Shown here: piece by piece, positions 26,886 to 34,596 of the stretch
How positions within the stretch are numbered: position 1 is the first letter of the stretch
How the letters are laid out: each line of letters opens with the position of its first letter
Origin: SFTJ01 sp045613305
GTDB taxonomy: Bacteria > Bacteroidota > Bacteroidia > Bacteroidales > Muribaculaceae
Direction: 5' to 3'
Assembly: GCA_045613305.1 (NCBI GenBank)
Contig: JAZLAU010000009.1
Location: 21,704-85,703, forward strand
Length of the DNA: 64,000 nt
Notes under the pieces: generated by a model
The model's input: the letters and a program-made list of their open reading frames with translations, nothing else
Databases searched by the model: none
Told to the model about the DNA's origin: nothing
Translations under genes and position numbers: made by a program

Positions 26886-27992
26886 ATGAAGAGAATATTA
26901 TTCTTACTGACAATCGTTGCAACAGCAATCGCAGGCGTTAACGCTAAGTCGATAACTGAGAAGTATGCACGCTTTTTGACTATGCCAAACAACTATGTGT
27001 GCTATAAAGTTGATGGCAAGATAAAAATTGACGGCAAGATAAATGAAAAGTCTTGGCAAAATGCTGAAGCCATAACCGGATTTGTTGACATCAGCGGTGA
27101 AGGATTCCCAGAACCACGATTCAAAACCACCGCAAAGATGCTTTGGGATGATGAATACTTGTATGTGGCAGCCGATTTGAAGGACCCTCATGTGTGGGCC
27201 GACATTAAGAATCACGACGAAGTGGTGTACTACAACAACGACTTTGAAATCTTTATTGACCCAGATGGCGACGCTCACAATTATTTTGAGATTGAAGTTA
27301 ATGCTATCGGCACACTTTTTGAACTTGCAATCGAAAAGCCTTATAGAGCCACAACCCCAACATTTGTGCAATTTCAATGGGACTGCCCAGGTTTGAAGGT
27401 GGCAACTAAGGTTCACGGCACTCTAAACAACCCAAAAGACACCGATGAGGGCTGGAGCGTGGAGTTTGCAATTCCTCGCAAGGCTATTGCGCAAAGTTTT
27501 GACAACTACCTAAAGGCAGGCAATTATTTGCGTTTGGGATTCTCGCGCGTGGAATGGCAACACGATGTAATCGATGGTAAATATTCTCGCAAGAAGAACG
27601 CAGAAGGCAATTATTTGCCAGAAGACAACTGGACATGGGGCCCAACAGGCATGATTGCAATGCATATGCCAGAGCGTTGGAGTTTCTTGTATTTGTCAGA
27701 CAAGAAGGTGGGCGAAGGTAAAGAAGCATTCAAGTATCCGGTGGAATTTGAGGCTGAACGCTTGTTGTGGGCAATGTTTTATGCGCAAGAAGAACAATTC
27801 TCAAAGAATAAGTGCTATTTCAACAAGGTTGAAGACTTCAACTTGACAAAAGATGAAATGGCCATGCTTCCACAAGGAGCAACCTTGAGAATCGAGACTA
27901 TGAGCCACCACTATGAAATAGCAATAGTTAAGGCCGACGGCAGCGAAATCTACATTGACGAAGACGGTTATTTGCGTCGCCGTGGCAAGTGA
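26886..27992 (+). CDS. Exported carbohydrate-binding family 9-like protein
   Basis: A 368-residue protein with a signal peptide (cleavage near NAKSITEK). Residues about 45-240 form a CBM9-like (DOMON-related) beta-sandwich: KIKIDGKINEKSWQNAE, the acidic LWDDEYLYVAADLKDPHV, DFEIFIDPDGDAHNYFEIEVNAIG (in parts NNDFEIFIDPDGD and YFEIEVNA), and GWSVEFAIPRKAI. These match the Bacteroidota carbohydrate-binding family 9-like proteins found in glycan-utilisation loci, where catalytic activity is uncertain. The remaining C-terminal about 120 residues have no recognised domain. It is 20 bp after the GH3 gene and 56 bp before the GHL10-like lipoprotein gene. Confidence 0.87.
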   Translation: MKRILFLLTIVATAIAGVNAKSITEKYARFLTMPNNYVCYKVDGKIKIDGKINEKSWQNAEAITGFVDISGEGFPEPRFKTTAKMLWDDEYLYVAADLKDPHVWADIKNHDEVVYYNNDFEIFIDPDGDAHNYFEIEVNAIGTLFELAIEKPYRATTPTFVQFQWDCPGLKVATKVHGTLNNPKDTDEGWSVEFAIPRKAIAQSFDNYLKAGNYLRLGFSRVEWQHDVIDGKYSRKKNAEGNYLPEDNWTWGPTGMIAMHMPERWSFLYLSDKKVGEGKEAFKYPVEFEAERLLWAMFYAQEEQFSKNKCYFNKVEDFNLTKDEMAMLPQGATLRIETMSHHYEIAIVKADGSEIYIDEDGYLRRRGK

Positions 27993-28048
27993 TTTTTCAT
28001 TTGAAATAAAAATATTAACAAAATAATATCAAACAAAAGAACACTATT

Positions 28049-29161
28049 ATGAAGAAATTAATGTTTGCGTTTTTGGCAATGTTTGCATTGGTAGCATGCC
28101 AAACAACAGAAAAAGAAGTTAAGGTGCCAGTGTATGCATGGGAAGGTTATTCATGTGCCGACACATTGCGCGCACACTTTGCAAAGTATCAAGAACATGG
28201 CGTTACAGGTGTTTGTATCAATGTAGGTATGGATGCTGCTAAGGCCGACACAGCAGCCAAGGTTGCTAAGGAATTTGGCATGGAATTCCACGCATGGTGC
28301 CCAATCATGGTTCAAAGCACTACTCAAGAAGGTGTTGACTCTACTATGTTCACAGTTAACCGTTTAGGTGAATCGTCATACGACAAGCCAGTGTATGTAG
28401 ATTACTACACAACATTCGACCCACGCAACGAAAAGGTTGAGAAGTTCTTGATTGAAAAACTTGAAAAGATTGCTGAAATTCCAGAAGTTGACTATGTTCA
28501 ACTTGACTACATCCGCTATGCCGACGTAATCTTGGCCCGCGGCCTATGGGACAAGTATGGCTTGGTGATGGATAAGGAATATCCAAAGGCCGACTATTGC
28601 TACTGCGACAGCTGTGTGGCAGCGTTTAAGGCCGAAACAGGCATCGACATCCGTGCAACAGAAGAGCCTGATACCGTTAAGGCATGGGCAGAATGGCGTT
28701 GCGACAACGTGACCAACTTGGTTAACGCACTTTGCGATGCTATCCACGCTAAGGGCAAGAAGGTTAGTGCTGACGTATTCCCAGGTCCTGACAGTTATGC
28801 TGTTTGGATGGTTCGTCAACAATGGAACGAGTGGAATGTGGATGCATATTTCCCAATGAACTACAACGACTTCTACATGGAGCCAGCTTCATGGGTAGGT
28901 AAGGTTACTGAAGAAGCAGTTAAGAGTGTAGCCGACAAGGGCACTCCAGTGTATAGCGGTTTGTTTATTTGCCACGATTGGCGTAACAAGGATAAGGTTA
29001 TCGACCCAGAAAACTCAGGCTTGATACCTACAGAAATTCCTGAAGCAGTTACAACTTCAATGCAAGCAGGCGCTAAGGGTATTTGCTTGTTCACAGCATC
29101 GGGCATGACTCAAGAACACTGGGACGAACTTGCTAAGGCCATCGACGCTTGGGGTAAGTAA
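28049..29161 (+). CDS. Lipoprotein with GHL10-like TIM-barrel (putative glycoside hydrolase)
   Basis: A 370-residue lipoprotein: signal MKKLMFAFLAMFALVAC with lipobox LVAC, Cys17 as the lipidated residue. The mature part resembles family 10-like glycosyl hydrolases (GHL10/DUF4015 type): a beta/alpha barrel with YVQLDYIRYADV, the cysteine-containing YCYCDSCVAAFKAETG, KKVSADVFPGPDSY and VDAYFPMNYNDFY. DYIRY and the MNY segment are the common landmarks, with acidic residues that may be catalytic. The substrate is unknown. It is the last gene of the secreted-enzyme cluster, followed by a terminator at 29236. Confidence 0.82.
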   Translation: MKKLMFAFLAMFALVACQTTEKEVKVPVYAWEGYSCADTLRAHFAKYQEHGVTGVCINVGMDAAKADTAAKVAKEFGMEFHAWCPIMVQSTTQEGVDSTMFTVNRLGESSYDKPVYVDYYTTFDPRNEKVEKFLIEKLEKIAEIPEVDYVQLDYIRYADVILARGLWDKYGLVMDKEYPKADYCYCDSCVAAFKAETGIDIRATEEPDTVKAWAEWRCDNVTNLVNALCDAIHAKGKKVSADVFPGPDSYAVWMVRQQWNEWNVDAYFPMNYNDFYMEPASWVGKVTEEAVKSVADKGTPVYSGLFICHDWRNKDKVIDPENSGLIPTEIPEAVTTSMQAGAKGICLFTASGMTQEHWDELAKAIDAWGK

Positions 29162-29235
29162 AAAATAATGCTTTAACATTGGCAAAATCGGTGGCTCTGA
29201 TGCCCTGATGCTGATGTCGGCAAAATGATTTAACG

Positions 29236-29282
29236 GCGGAAAGATAATCACATTGCGATTGTCTTTCCGCTTGGTTTTTTAT
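29236..29282 (+). terminator. Rho-independent terminator of the secreted-enzyme operon
   Basis: Long stem GCGGAAAGA.AATC / GATT.TCTTTCCGC with a 7-nt loop is followed by TTGGTTTTTTAT. The rest of the 312-bp gap (29162-29473) contains only this and the promoter of the next gene. Confidence 0.88.
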
Positions 29283-29420
29283 TTGCACCTGCTTGGGAGG
29301 CTGCTGCCGCAGAATGCCTTATTGAAACTAAAAATCGGATTGTGGCATTCACCCTTTTTGATGAGGCAAGCGCATAAATGACAATGATGAGAGAAATAGC
29401 CCTAAGCCCTAAGTAATATT

Positions 29421-29452
29421 TTTTGAAAGGTCGCAATAAATCATTATTTTTG
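29421..29452 (+). promoter_or_regulatory. Promoter of the CyuA-like gene
   Basis: TTTTG at 29421-29425 and TATTTTTG at 29445-29452 have a 19-bp spacer, an almost ideal Bacteroidota promoter, 21 bp before the ATG at 29474. Confidence 0.78.
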
Positions 29453-29473
29453 TAATCAAAAGTAATACACACT

Positions 29474-30778
29474 ATGTTTGAACAAACCGACCGACAATGC
29501 ATCATCGACTTGATAAAGCGCGAGGTGGTGCCAGCCATAGGCTGTACGGAGCCAATAGCGGTGGCTCTATGTGTGGCAAAAGCAACAGAGTTGCTTGGTT
29601 GCCAACCATCGCACATCGAAGCACGCCTGAGTGCTAATATCTTAAAAAATGCCATGGGCGTGGGCATTCCAGGCACAGGCATGGTGGGATTGCCTATTGC
29701 TATTGCTTTAGGTGCGATAATTGGCAAGTCGCAATATCAACTTGAGGTGCTCAGAGATTGCACCCCCGAGGCTGTAGAACTGGGCCGTAAGTATATTGGC
29801 AAGGGTGCTATCGACATAAAACTGAAATCAGACATCGAGGAAAAACTATATATAGAAGTAGAGGTGACCGATGCCGAAGGTCGTAGCGCAACTGCAATTA
29901 TTTCGGGAGGTCACACCACATTTGTGTATTTGAAAAAGCATGGCAAGGTGTTGTTTGACCAGCAGAACGGAATTGAAGAAGAATGCGAATGCAATGACCC
30001 AAAACTAACGCTGCGCATGGTTTACGATTTCGCAATGACAGCGCCTGTTGAGGAGATATCGTTCATACTTGCCACACGCGACCTCAATAAGGCAGCGGCC
30101 GAACGTTCGTTTGAGGGCCACTATGGCCACGAATTGGGCAGGGTGATGCGTAGCAGCCAAAATAAGCGTAATGTGCTTGGCGATAACACTTTCTCACGCA
30201 TCATATCTTACACCTCGGCGGCATGCGATGCGCGCATGGCGGGTGCTATGATTCCGGTGATGAGCAATTCAGGTAGTGGCAATCAGGGCATCACAGCCAC
30301 CATGCCTGTGGTGGTTTATGCCGAAGACAATAATAAGAGTGAGGAGGAATTGATACGTGCATTGGTATTGAGCCACCTTACTGTGATATACATCAAGCAA
30401 AGTTTAGGCCGATTGTCGGCGTTGTGTGGCTGCGTGGTGGCTGCAAGCGGGTCAAGTTGTGGCATCACCTATCTGATGGGCGGCAATTATGAGCAGATTT
30501 CGTTTGCCGTGAAGAATATGGTGGCTAACCTCACCGGTATGGTGTGCGACGGCGCAAAGCCAAGTTGTGCGTTAAAGGTTACGAGTGGCGTGTCGACAGC
30601 AGTGTTCTCGGCTATTTTGGCTATGGAAAATCATGGCGTTTCGTCGGTTGAGGGTATTGTTGACGACGATGTGGACGTAACCATACGCAATCTCACAAGC
30701 ATTGGTCGCGAGGCGATGAATGAAACCGACCGAATGGTGCTCGACATCATGACTCATAAAGGCAAACCTTGCCAATAA
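29474..30778 (+). CDS. L-cysteine desulfidase / UPF0597 (CyuA/YhaM) family protein
   Basis: A 434-residue protein of the serine-dehydratase-alpha/UPF0597 family. Characterised members (archaeal and bacterial CyuA) are oxygen-labile [4Fe-4S] L-cysteine desulfidases making pyruvate, ammonia and sulfide. Conserved cysteines are visible in AIGCTEP (C24), LSALCGCVVA, GSSCGITYLMGG and GMVCDGAKPSCALK. Conserved glycine-rich stretches SNSGSGNQGI and PGTGMVGLPIAIALG also match. It has a strong promoter of its own and a small downstream gene 13 bp away in the same transcript. The desulfidase activity is inferred from the family; serine could also be a substrate. Confidence 0.88.
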   Translation: MFEQTDRQCIIDLIKREVVPAIGCTEPIAVALCVAKATELLGCQPSHIEARLSANILKNAMGVGIPGTGMVGLPIAIALGAIIGKSQYQLEVLRDCTPEAVELGRKYIGKGAIDIKLKSDIEEKLYIEVEVTDAEGRSATAIISGGHTTFVYLKKHGKVLFDQQNGIEEECECNDPKLTLRMVYDFAMTAPVEEISFILATRDLNKAAAERSFEGHYGHELGRVMRSSQNKRNVLGDNTFSRIISYTSAACDARMAGAMIPVMSNSGSGNQGITATMPVVVYAEDNNKSEEELIRALVLSHLTVIYIKQSLGRLSALCGCVVAASGSSCGITYLMGGNYEQISFAVKNMVANLTGMVCDGAKPSCALKVTSGVSTAVFSAILAMENHGVSSVEGIVDDDVDVTIRNLTSIGREAMNETDRMVLDIMTHKGKPCQ

Positions 30779-30791
30779 ACAGTTTGTGGCA

Positions 30792-31094
30792 ATGTTACAT
30801 CCCAAGTTTGTTATCACGGCAGGCGGAATGCTTCGCTTAGGAATGGTCAACATGCATAAAGATTTGTTGCAGCATGGTGATGTGTGCCTTGGAGGCGGAT
30901 TTTGGGAAATTGATTATGTTGCTAACAGACTTCTGCTCGATGGTAGGAGTTTCGACTATGGCGAGCCGCGTTGGAGCAGAGTTAAAGAATTGGTAGTGCC
31001 AAAGTCCTATGAGGGGATGCGAATTTACTATCGTGGAGGCGCAATGGCCGATGATTTCGATGTGTCGGGACAATTGAAGGTTACATATTTGTAA
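30792..31094 (+). CDS. Conserved small protein of unknown function
   Basis: A 100-residue protein starting at ATG 30792 (MLHPKFVITAGGMLRLGMVN); an in-frame GTG six bases earlier is possible. It has no signal peptide or membrane segment. The sequence is mixed alpha/beta with KFVITAGGMLRLG, CLGGGFWEIDY and GEPRWSRVKELVVP. I believe similar short proteins occur in other Bacteroidales, but none has a known role to my knowledge. It begins 13 bp after the CyuA-like gene and must be co-transcribed with it, suggesting either a link to that enzyme or a passenger gene. Confidence 0.7.
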   Translation: MLHPKFVITAGGMLRLGMVNMHKDLLQHGDVCLGGGFWEIDYVANRLLLDGRSFDYGEPRWSRVKELVVPKSYEGMRIYYRGGAMADDFDVSGQLKVTYL

Positions 31095-31287
31095 AAGCAT
31101 ATAAGAGCCGCTGTTTCGCAATTTGTGTGGATAGCGGTTTTTCGTTTTCATTAAATTATACCGCGGTAAAGCGAAAGTCGGTGTTCAGTGGTGTTGCCTT
31201 CGATTTGCCGTTACGATTTGCAAACAAACTGCGTAGGAGTGGCATGTGTTAAGATGAAATTTGGATACAGAAGTTATTAAACATAAA

Positions 31288-31324
31288 GCAGCGAGACTTT
31301 TTTAAGTCCCGCTGCAGTTTTTTT
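31288..31324. terminator. Bidirectional hairpin terminator
   Basis: GCAGCG.GACTT / AAGTC.CGCTGC with a TTTT loop, followed by AGTTTTTTT on the plus strand and a T-rich run on the minus strand. It separates the converging small-protein gene and deacetylase-like lipoprotein gene. Confidence 0.85.
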
Positions 31325-31346
31325 ATAGAGTTTTTTCAGTGAAAAA

Positions 31347-32189
31347 TCAGTTTTCGGCATTAGCAGCCTTTTCTGCTTCAATAACGTCGAATAGAGTCTT
31401 GAAAGAGTAGCCTTTTTCCTTCAATTTGTCGATGATTTCGCCAAGGTAAGTATATGGGCGGTCTTCATCGGTGCGGTCAGGATAGTTCATGGCATGAATC
31501 AAAAGGATTTGGCCATTAAATGTGTTTTCTTCCTCGTTTTTCCACAAGTTTTCAAGAATCATTTCAGTAGAATGATAGTTGTCAGCGCCAGGGCTTGTCC
31601 AGTCCATACCGGTTTTTAGGCCAGGAGTAGGGTTGAGCAATCGGTAACCTAATTCCTTCATAGCATTAGCAGTTTCTTGGTTATAGGCTTCGTAAGGAGG
31701 GATAAGCCAGTTATATTGCTCTTTAGTAAGGCCAAAGCGTTCCAATTCTTGTTCCATGCGAGCGAAATCGGCGCGGATAGAGTCGGCCGAAATCAGAGTG
31801 CTGTCTTTTTCGTCCACAAGGTTAAGGTGTGCAAAAGAGTGTGAAGAAAGATAGTGACCTTCGTTGATGATTCGCTTAATAGGTTCTTGGTAGCGGTCTA
31901 CAGTAAAGCAAACGCCAGTAGGGAAGAACGAACCCTTAACGCCCTTTTCCTTCAAAGTGTTGAGCACAGGCACCAATCCGTCGAAGTTTTCGAAGTAGCC
32001 AGAGTCGTTTTCGCTATAGTGGGCAGTGAACACCAGATACACAGTTTTTTCTTCAGGATTGAAGCGTGACACTACACCGCAGTCGTCGGTAACGTAAACG
32101 GGTTTTGTGCATTCTTTTTTACTGCTTTGGCAAGACCAAAGGATGCTGGCTGCCGCAATGATTGCGATACAAATTAAAATCTTGTTCAT
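31347..32189 (-). CDS. Divergent polysaccharide-deacetylase-fold lipoprotein
   Basis: A 280-residue lipoprotein: the signal ends in ILWSC, giving a lipidated Cys at residue 20. The NodB fold is recognisable from VKGSFFPTGVCF, the HxxxH metal motif in SSHSFAHLN, and WLIPPYEAYNQETANAM. The first motif, normally TFDDGP, is replaced by VYLVFTAHYSEND, so the usual catalytic Asp pair is missing. The related VFTGHE form occurs in a Bacteroidota subgroup. It may use a different metal ligand set or another reaction. It is probably monocistronic, with a terminator on each side. Confidence 0.82.
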   Translation of the reverse strand: MNKILICIAIIAAASILWSCQSSKKECTKPVYVTDDCGVVSRFNPEEKTVYLVFTAHYSENDSGYFENFDGLVPVLNTLKEKGVKGSFFPTGVCFTVDRYQEPIKRIINEGHYLSSHSFAHLNLVDEKDSTLISADSIRADFARMEQELERFGLTKEQYNWLIPPYEAYNQETANAMKELGYRLLNPTPGLKTGMDWTSPGADNYHSTEMILENLWKNEEENTFNGQILLIHAMNYPDRTDEDRPYTYLGEIIDKLKEKGYSFKTLFDVIEAEKAANAEN

Positions 32190-32320
32190 AGTTGTGAGTT
32201 TAGATTTAGTGTTATTATGGTTTTTTGTAGTTTTCAGCAGTTTTTATGTTAGTTAAAGGCGAGCGCAGCCGAGTCCAAATAGGTTTGAGCAATGGATACC
32301 GAGCCGCCTCCTACATTCTA

Positions 32321-32328
32321 CAAATGTA
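32321..32328 (-). promoter_or_regulatory. Possible -7 element TACATTTG for the deacetylase-like lipoprotein
   Basis: On the minus strand TACATTTG fits TAnnTTTG. It overlaps a small inverted repeat, CTACATT/AATGTAG (32311-32329), that might be an operator. The leader to the ATG at 32189 would be about 125 nt. No good -33 is seen. Confidence 0.4.
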
Positions 32329-32364
32329 GTGAAAGGCGAGCGAAAATGAAAGTAAAAAAAGCGA

Positions 32365-32392
32365 AAAGGAATGCCAACGGGCATTCCTTTTT
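32365..32392 (-). terminator. Terminator of the LRR-protein gene
   Basis: Perfect 11-bp stem AAAGGAATGCC / GGCATTCCTTT with a 4-nt loop and T-rich sequence on the minus strand. It lies 39 bp after the stop of the BspA-like gene. Confidence 0.88.
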
Positions 32393-32430
32393 CTATAAAA
32401 TGGGTTTTATAAACAGTTTTTGGGGGGAGT

Positions 32431-33924
32431 TTATCTCACAATAATCTTTTTGCCGCCAACAATGTAGATGCCTTGAGGCAGGTCGTTAGTGGCGTTTTCG
32501 ATGTTCACTCCGTGGCGCACGCAGTGACCGTGCAAGTCATACACGTCGACAAGTTCATTAGAGTCGAAATCAGCGATTATGCCATCAATTCCCGAGTAGA
32601 AATTTTTCTTTCTGAAACGTTTCCACACATTAGCGGCTGCATACAGGTCGGCAATTTCGTTGCGTTTGGCTTCCTCAAAGTCAGAGAGGTAAAGCGTGCC
32701 GTAGAGGTATGTTGTGGCATTAAAACCGCCAGCAGTAGGAGGTTCAGGATTGCGAACATACACCGATGTTAGTTGGCTATTTGTTAGAGCGGGCACAGAT
32801 GTGAGTTTTTTGCCGCAAGTTAGCGAGGTGAGCAAATTGGTGCCGATGTTTGAGGTCAAGTCTACACTGCTTCCGTCGCTAAGGGTTAGCGACAGCGACT
32901 CTATGTTGTCGCCGTAGGTGAGGTCGGTAAGTTTCGCGTCGCGCAACATCAAGTCGCCCAAACTCTCGGTGTGAATTGTTATGTCGCGGTCAATGATTAG
33001 TTTATTGCAGTTCACGTGAGCAAACGAGCCGCTTTGATACACATCGTCAGAACTTCCGTAAATGGTGATAGGCGATGTGCTGTGCAAGAAGTTAAGGGTT
33101 TGAGCGCCGCAATAAGAGAAGGCCTGCTCGTGAATTAATGTCACCGAGCCCGGAATTGCCACTTCCTTGATGTTGAATGTGTTGCAGAAAGCGTTTTTGC
33201 CTATTGATGTTATGCCGTTGCCCAATGTTAGTGTTTCCATGTTAGAGCATCCGTAGAACGTTGATTGAGCGATACTTCCCACAGAGCCCGGAACGTGGAA
33301 TTCTAAAAGATTTTCGCAGCAGAAGAACGCCGATTCTCCAAGTTTTGATGCACCATTGGCAAGAGCCACGTCAAATATTGCCGAGTATGCGAATGCCCAA
33401 TCGTCGATAATGGTTAACGCATTCGACATTGTAGATTCGAGCAGCGACTGTGTGTTATAGAATGCGCCATATCCGATTTCGGTAACGGAATTAGGCACAG
33501 TGAGGTTGTTAAGTTTTGTGCAGTTGAAAAATGCTTCGTCGGGAATTGCCTTAATGCCGTTAGGCAGGTTTACGCTTTCGAGCGCCGAGCAGCCGTAGAA
33601 GCAGTAAGAGTTAAGGGTGTTGACCGAAGCAGGCAGCGTTATCGTCGTCACATTTACCGAAGCGCGAAAAGCGTGCTTGCCGATTGCTGTCACGCTATAG
33701 GTTTTGCCGTTGTGTTCCACGGTACTTGGCACCGTAACGTTTTGCGAGGTATAAGATGCAAAGTTCGATGTCTCGTAGGTTACTTCGGCAGTTAGTGCGC
33801 TTTCGCTGGTGATGTTGTAGAAGATGTTATTGCTGTCTTTTATGTCGTATGCAAATGCATTTACGCACATTGCCAAGGCAAAAATGCTTGCCGAGATGCG
33901 CTTGATATTGAAAAATCGTGTCAT
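32431..33924 (-). CDS. Secreted BspA-like leucine-rich repeat protein with T9SS-type C-terminus
   Basis: A 497-residue protein with a signal peptide (cleavage near VNAFAYD). Residues about 55-285 carry eight or so LRR_5 (BspA/TpLRR) repeats of about 23 residues. Their pattern is x-AF-x-C-x-x-L-x-x-(I/V)-x-(L/I)-P-x-S-V/G, visible in TAIGKHAFRASVNVTTITLP and in KLNNLTVPNSVTEIGYGAFY. The C-terminal about 40 residues (VYDLHGHCVRHG through LPQGIYIVGGKKIIVR) have the form of a type A sorting domain for the type IX secretion system, so it should be surface-exposed or released. BspA-like proteins bind host proteins or other bacteria. It is a monocistronic unit. Confidence 0.87.
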   Translation of the reverse strand: MTRFFNIKRISASIFALAMCVNAFAYDIKDSNNIFYNITSESALTAEVTYETSNFASYTSQNVTVPSTVEHNGKTYSVTAIGKHAFRASVNVTTITLPASVNTLNSYCFYGCSALESVNLPNGIKAIPDEAFFNCTKLNNLTVPNSVTEIGYGAFYNTQSLLESTMSNALTIIDDWAFAYSAIFDVALANGASKLGESAFFCCENLLEFHVPGSVGSIAQSTFYGCSNMETLTLGNGITSIGKNAFCNTFNIKEVAIPGSVTLIHEQAFSYCGAQTLNFLHSTSPITIYGSSDDVYQSGSFAHVNCNKLIIDRDITIHTESLGDLMLRDAKLTDLTYGDNIESLSLTLSDGSSVDLTSNIGTNLLTSLTCGKKLTSVPALTNSQLTSVYVRNPEPPTAGGFNATTYLYGTLYLSDFEEAKRNEIADLYAAANVWKRFRKKNFYSGIDGIIADFDSNELVDVYDLHGHCVRHGVNIENATNDLPQGIYIVGGKKIIVR

Positions 33925-33986
33925 TGTTATTGTGGTTGCTTCTATTCAAAAAAACGTGTTAGCCGCTTTTTGCGCTATTACGTTTT

Positions 33987-33994
33987 CAAAGTTA
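33987..33994 (-). promoter_or_regulatory. -7 element TAACTTTG for the LRR-protein gene
   Basis: TAACTTTG on the minus strand is a strong match to the -7 consensus. Predicted initiation near 33980 gives a leader of about 56 nt to the ATG at 33924. Confidence 0.65.
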
Positions 33995-34084
33995 ATGAAA
34001 ATATGTAGGATGCTGATTACTTTTTCGAAAAAAAAGCGAAAATTTAGGCTTTAACTATTGTGTGCCGTAGGTCAGAAAAACAAC

Positions 34085-34232
34085 AAATCTTCCGACATCT
34101 CGTCGGAAGATTTGAAATAAACAAACACGTAAAAATATCTAAATTATATCCTAAGAATTCATTTTACAATGATTATGAAAATAAAATGCAAATAAGCAAA
34201 TTATTAGGCACTATTGCATGAAATGTAAAATG
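34085..34232 (-). ncRNA. Candidate small RNA ending in a strong hairpin (speculative)
   Basis: The minus strand has TATATTTG at 34239-34246, a -7 match, with CTTG about 20 bp further upstream. The transcript would run about 150 nt into a perfect 12-bp hairpin, AAATCTTCCGAC/GTCGGAAGATTT with a 5-nt loop (34085-34113), followed by GTTGTTTTTC. The hairpin is a terminator without any protein gene in front of it, which is why I propose a non-coding transcript. The hairpin is certain; the RNA is an inference. Confidence 0.35.
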
Positions 34233-34480
34233 ATAATGCAAATATACACCATAAATTTTAAAATGCAAGAAAAATGGATATAAAAAATTAAAAATGTAAT
34301 AAAAAATCAGTATAAAATTAAGGAATGTTATAAAAAGTCGCAAAAAACGAAATGTTTAAAATTGGATGCCGACGGGAAGAAAAAAGAAAATGAGCACGAA
34401 TTGTCAGTAAAAATGCAAATAAGCCTACAACTTTTATATGCTTTTGTGAGATTTTAAGTATTTAAACGAAAATGTTTTGC

Positions 34481-34488
34481 TAACTTTG
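34481..34488 (+). promoter_or_regulatory. -7 element TAACTTTG for the fimbrillin/Lcl-like lipoprotein
   Basis: TAACTTTGCA is a near-ideal -7 element. Initiation near 34495 gives an about 100-nt leader containing a small hairpin (CTTTTTGC/GCAGAAAG, about 34510-34532). Confidence 0.65.
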
Positions 34489-34596
34489 CACAAATTATGG
34501 CAGTTCGCTTTTTGCTTTAATGCAGAAAGTGGGAATGCCGTGATTTTGTGTGTATAAAAACGAAAACTTACCTCATAATTGAGAAAAGACGAAAAT

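Larger units (their letters stand above)
33925..34596. other. 672-bp AT-rich divergent intergenic region
   Basis: This region lies between the LRR gene (minus) and the fimbrillin-like lipoprotein gene (plus). It contains the LRR promoter (33987-33994), a strong hairpin (34085-34113), a candidate minus-strand small RNA, two copies of AAAATGCAAATAAGC (34183-34197 and 34410-34424), and the promoter of the lipoprotein gene (34481-34488). I find no credible protein-coding gene. Confidence 0.6.
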
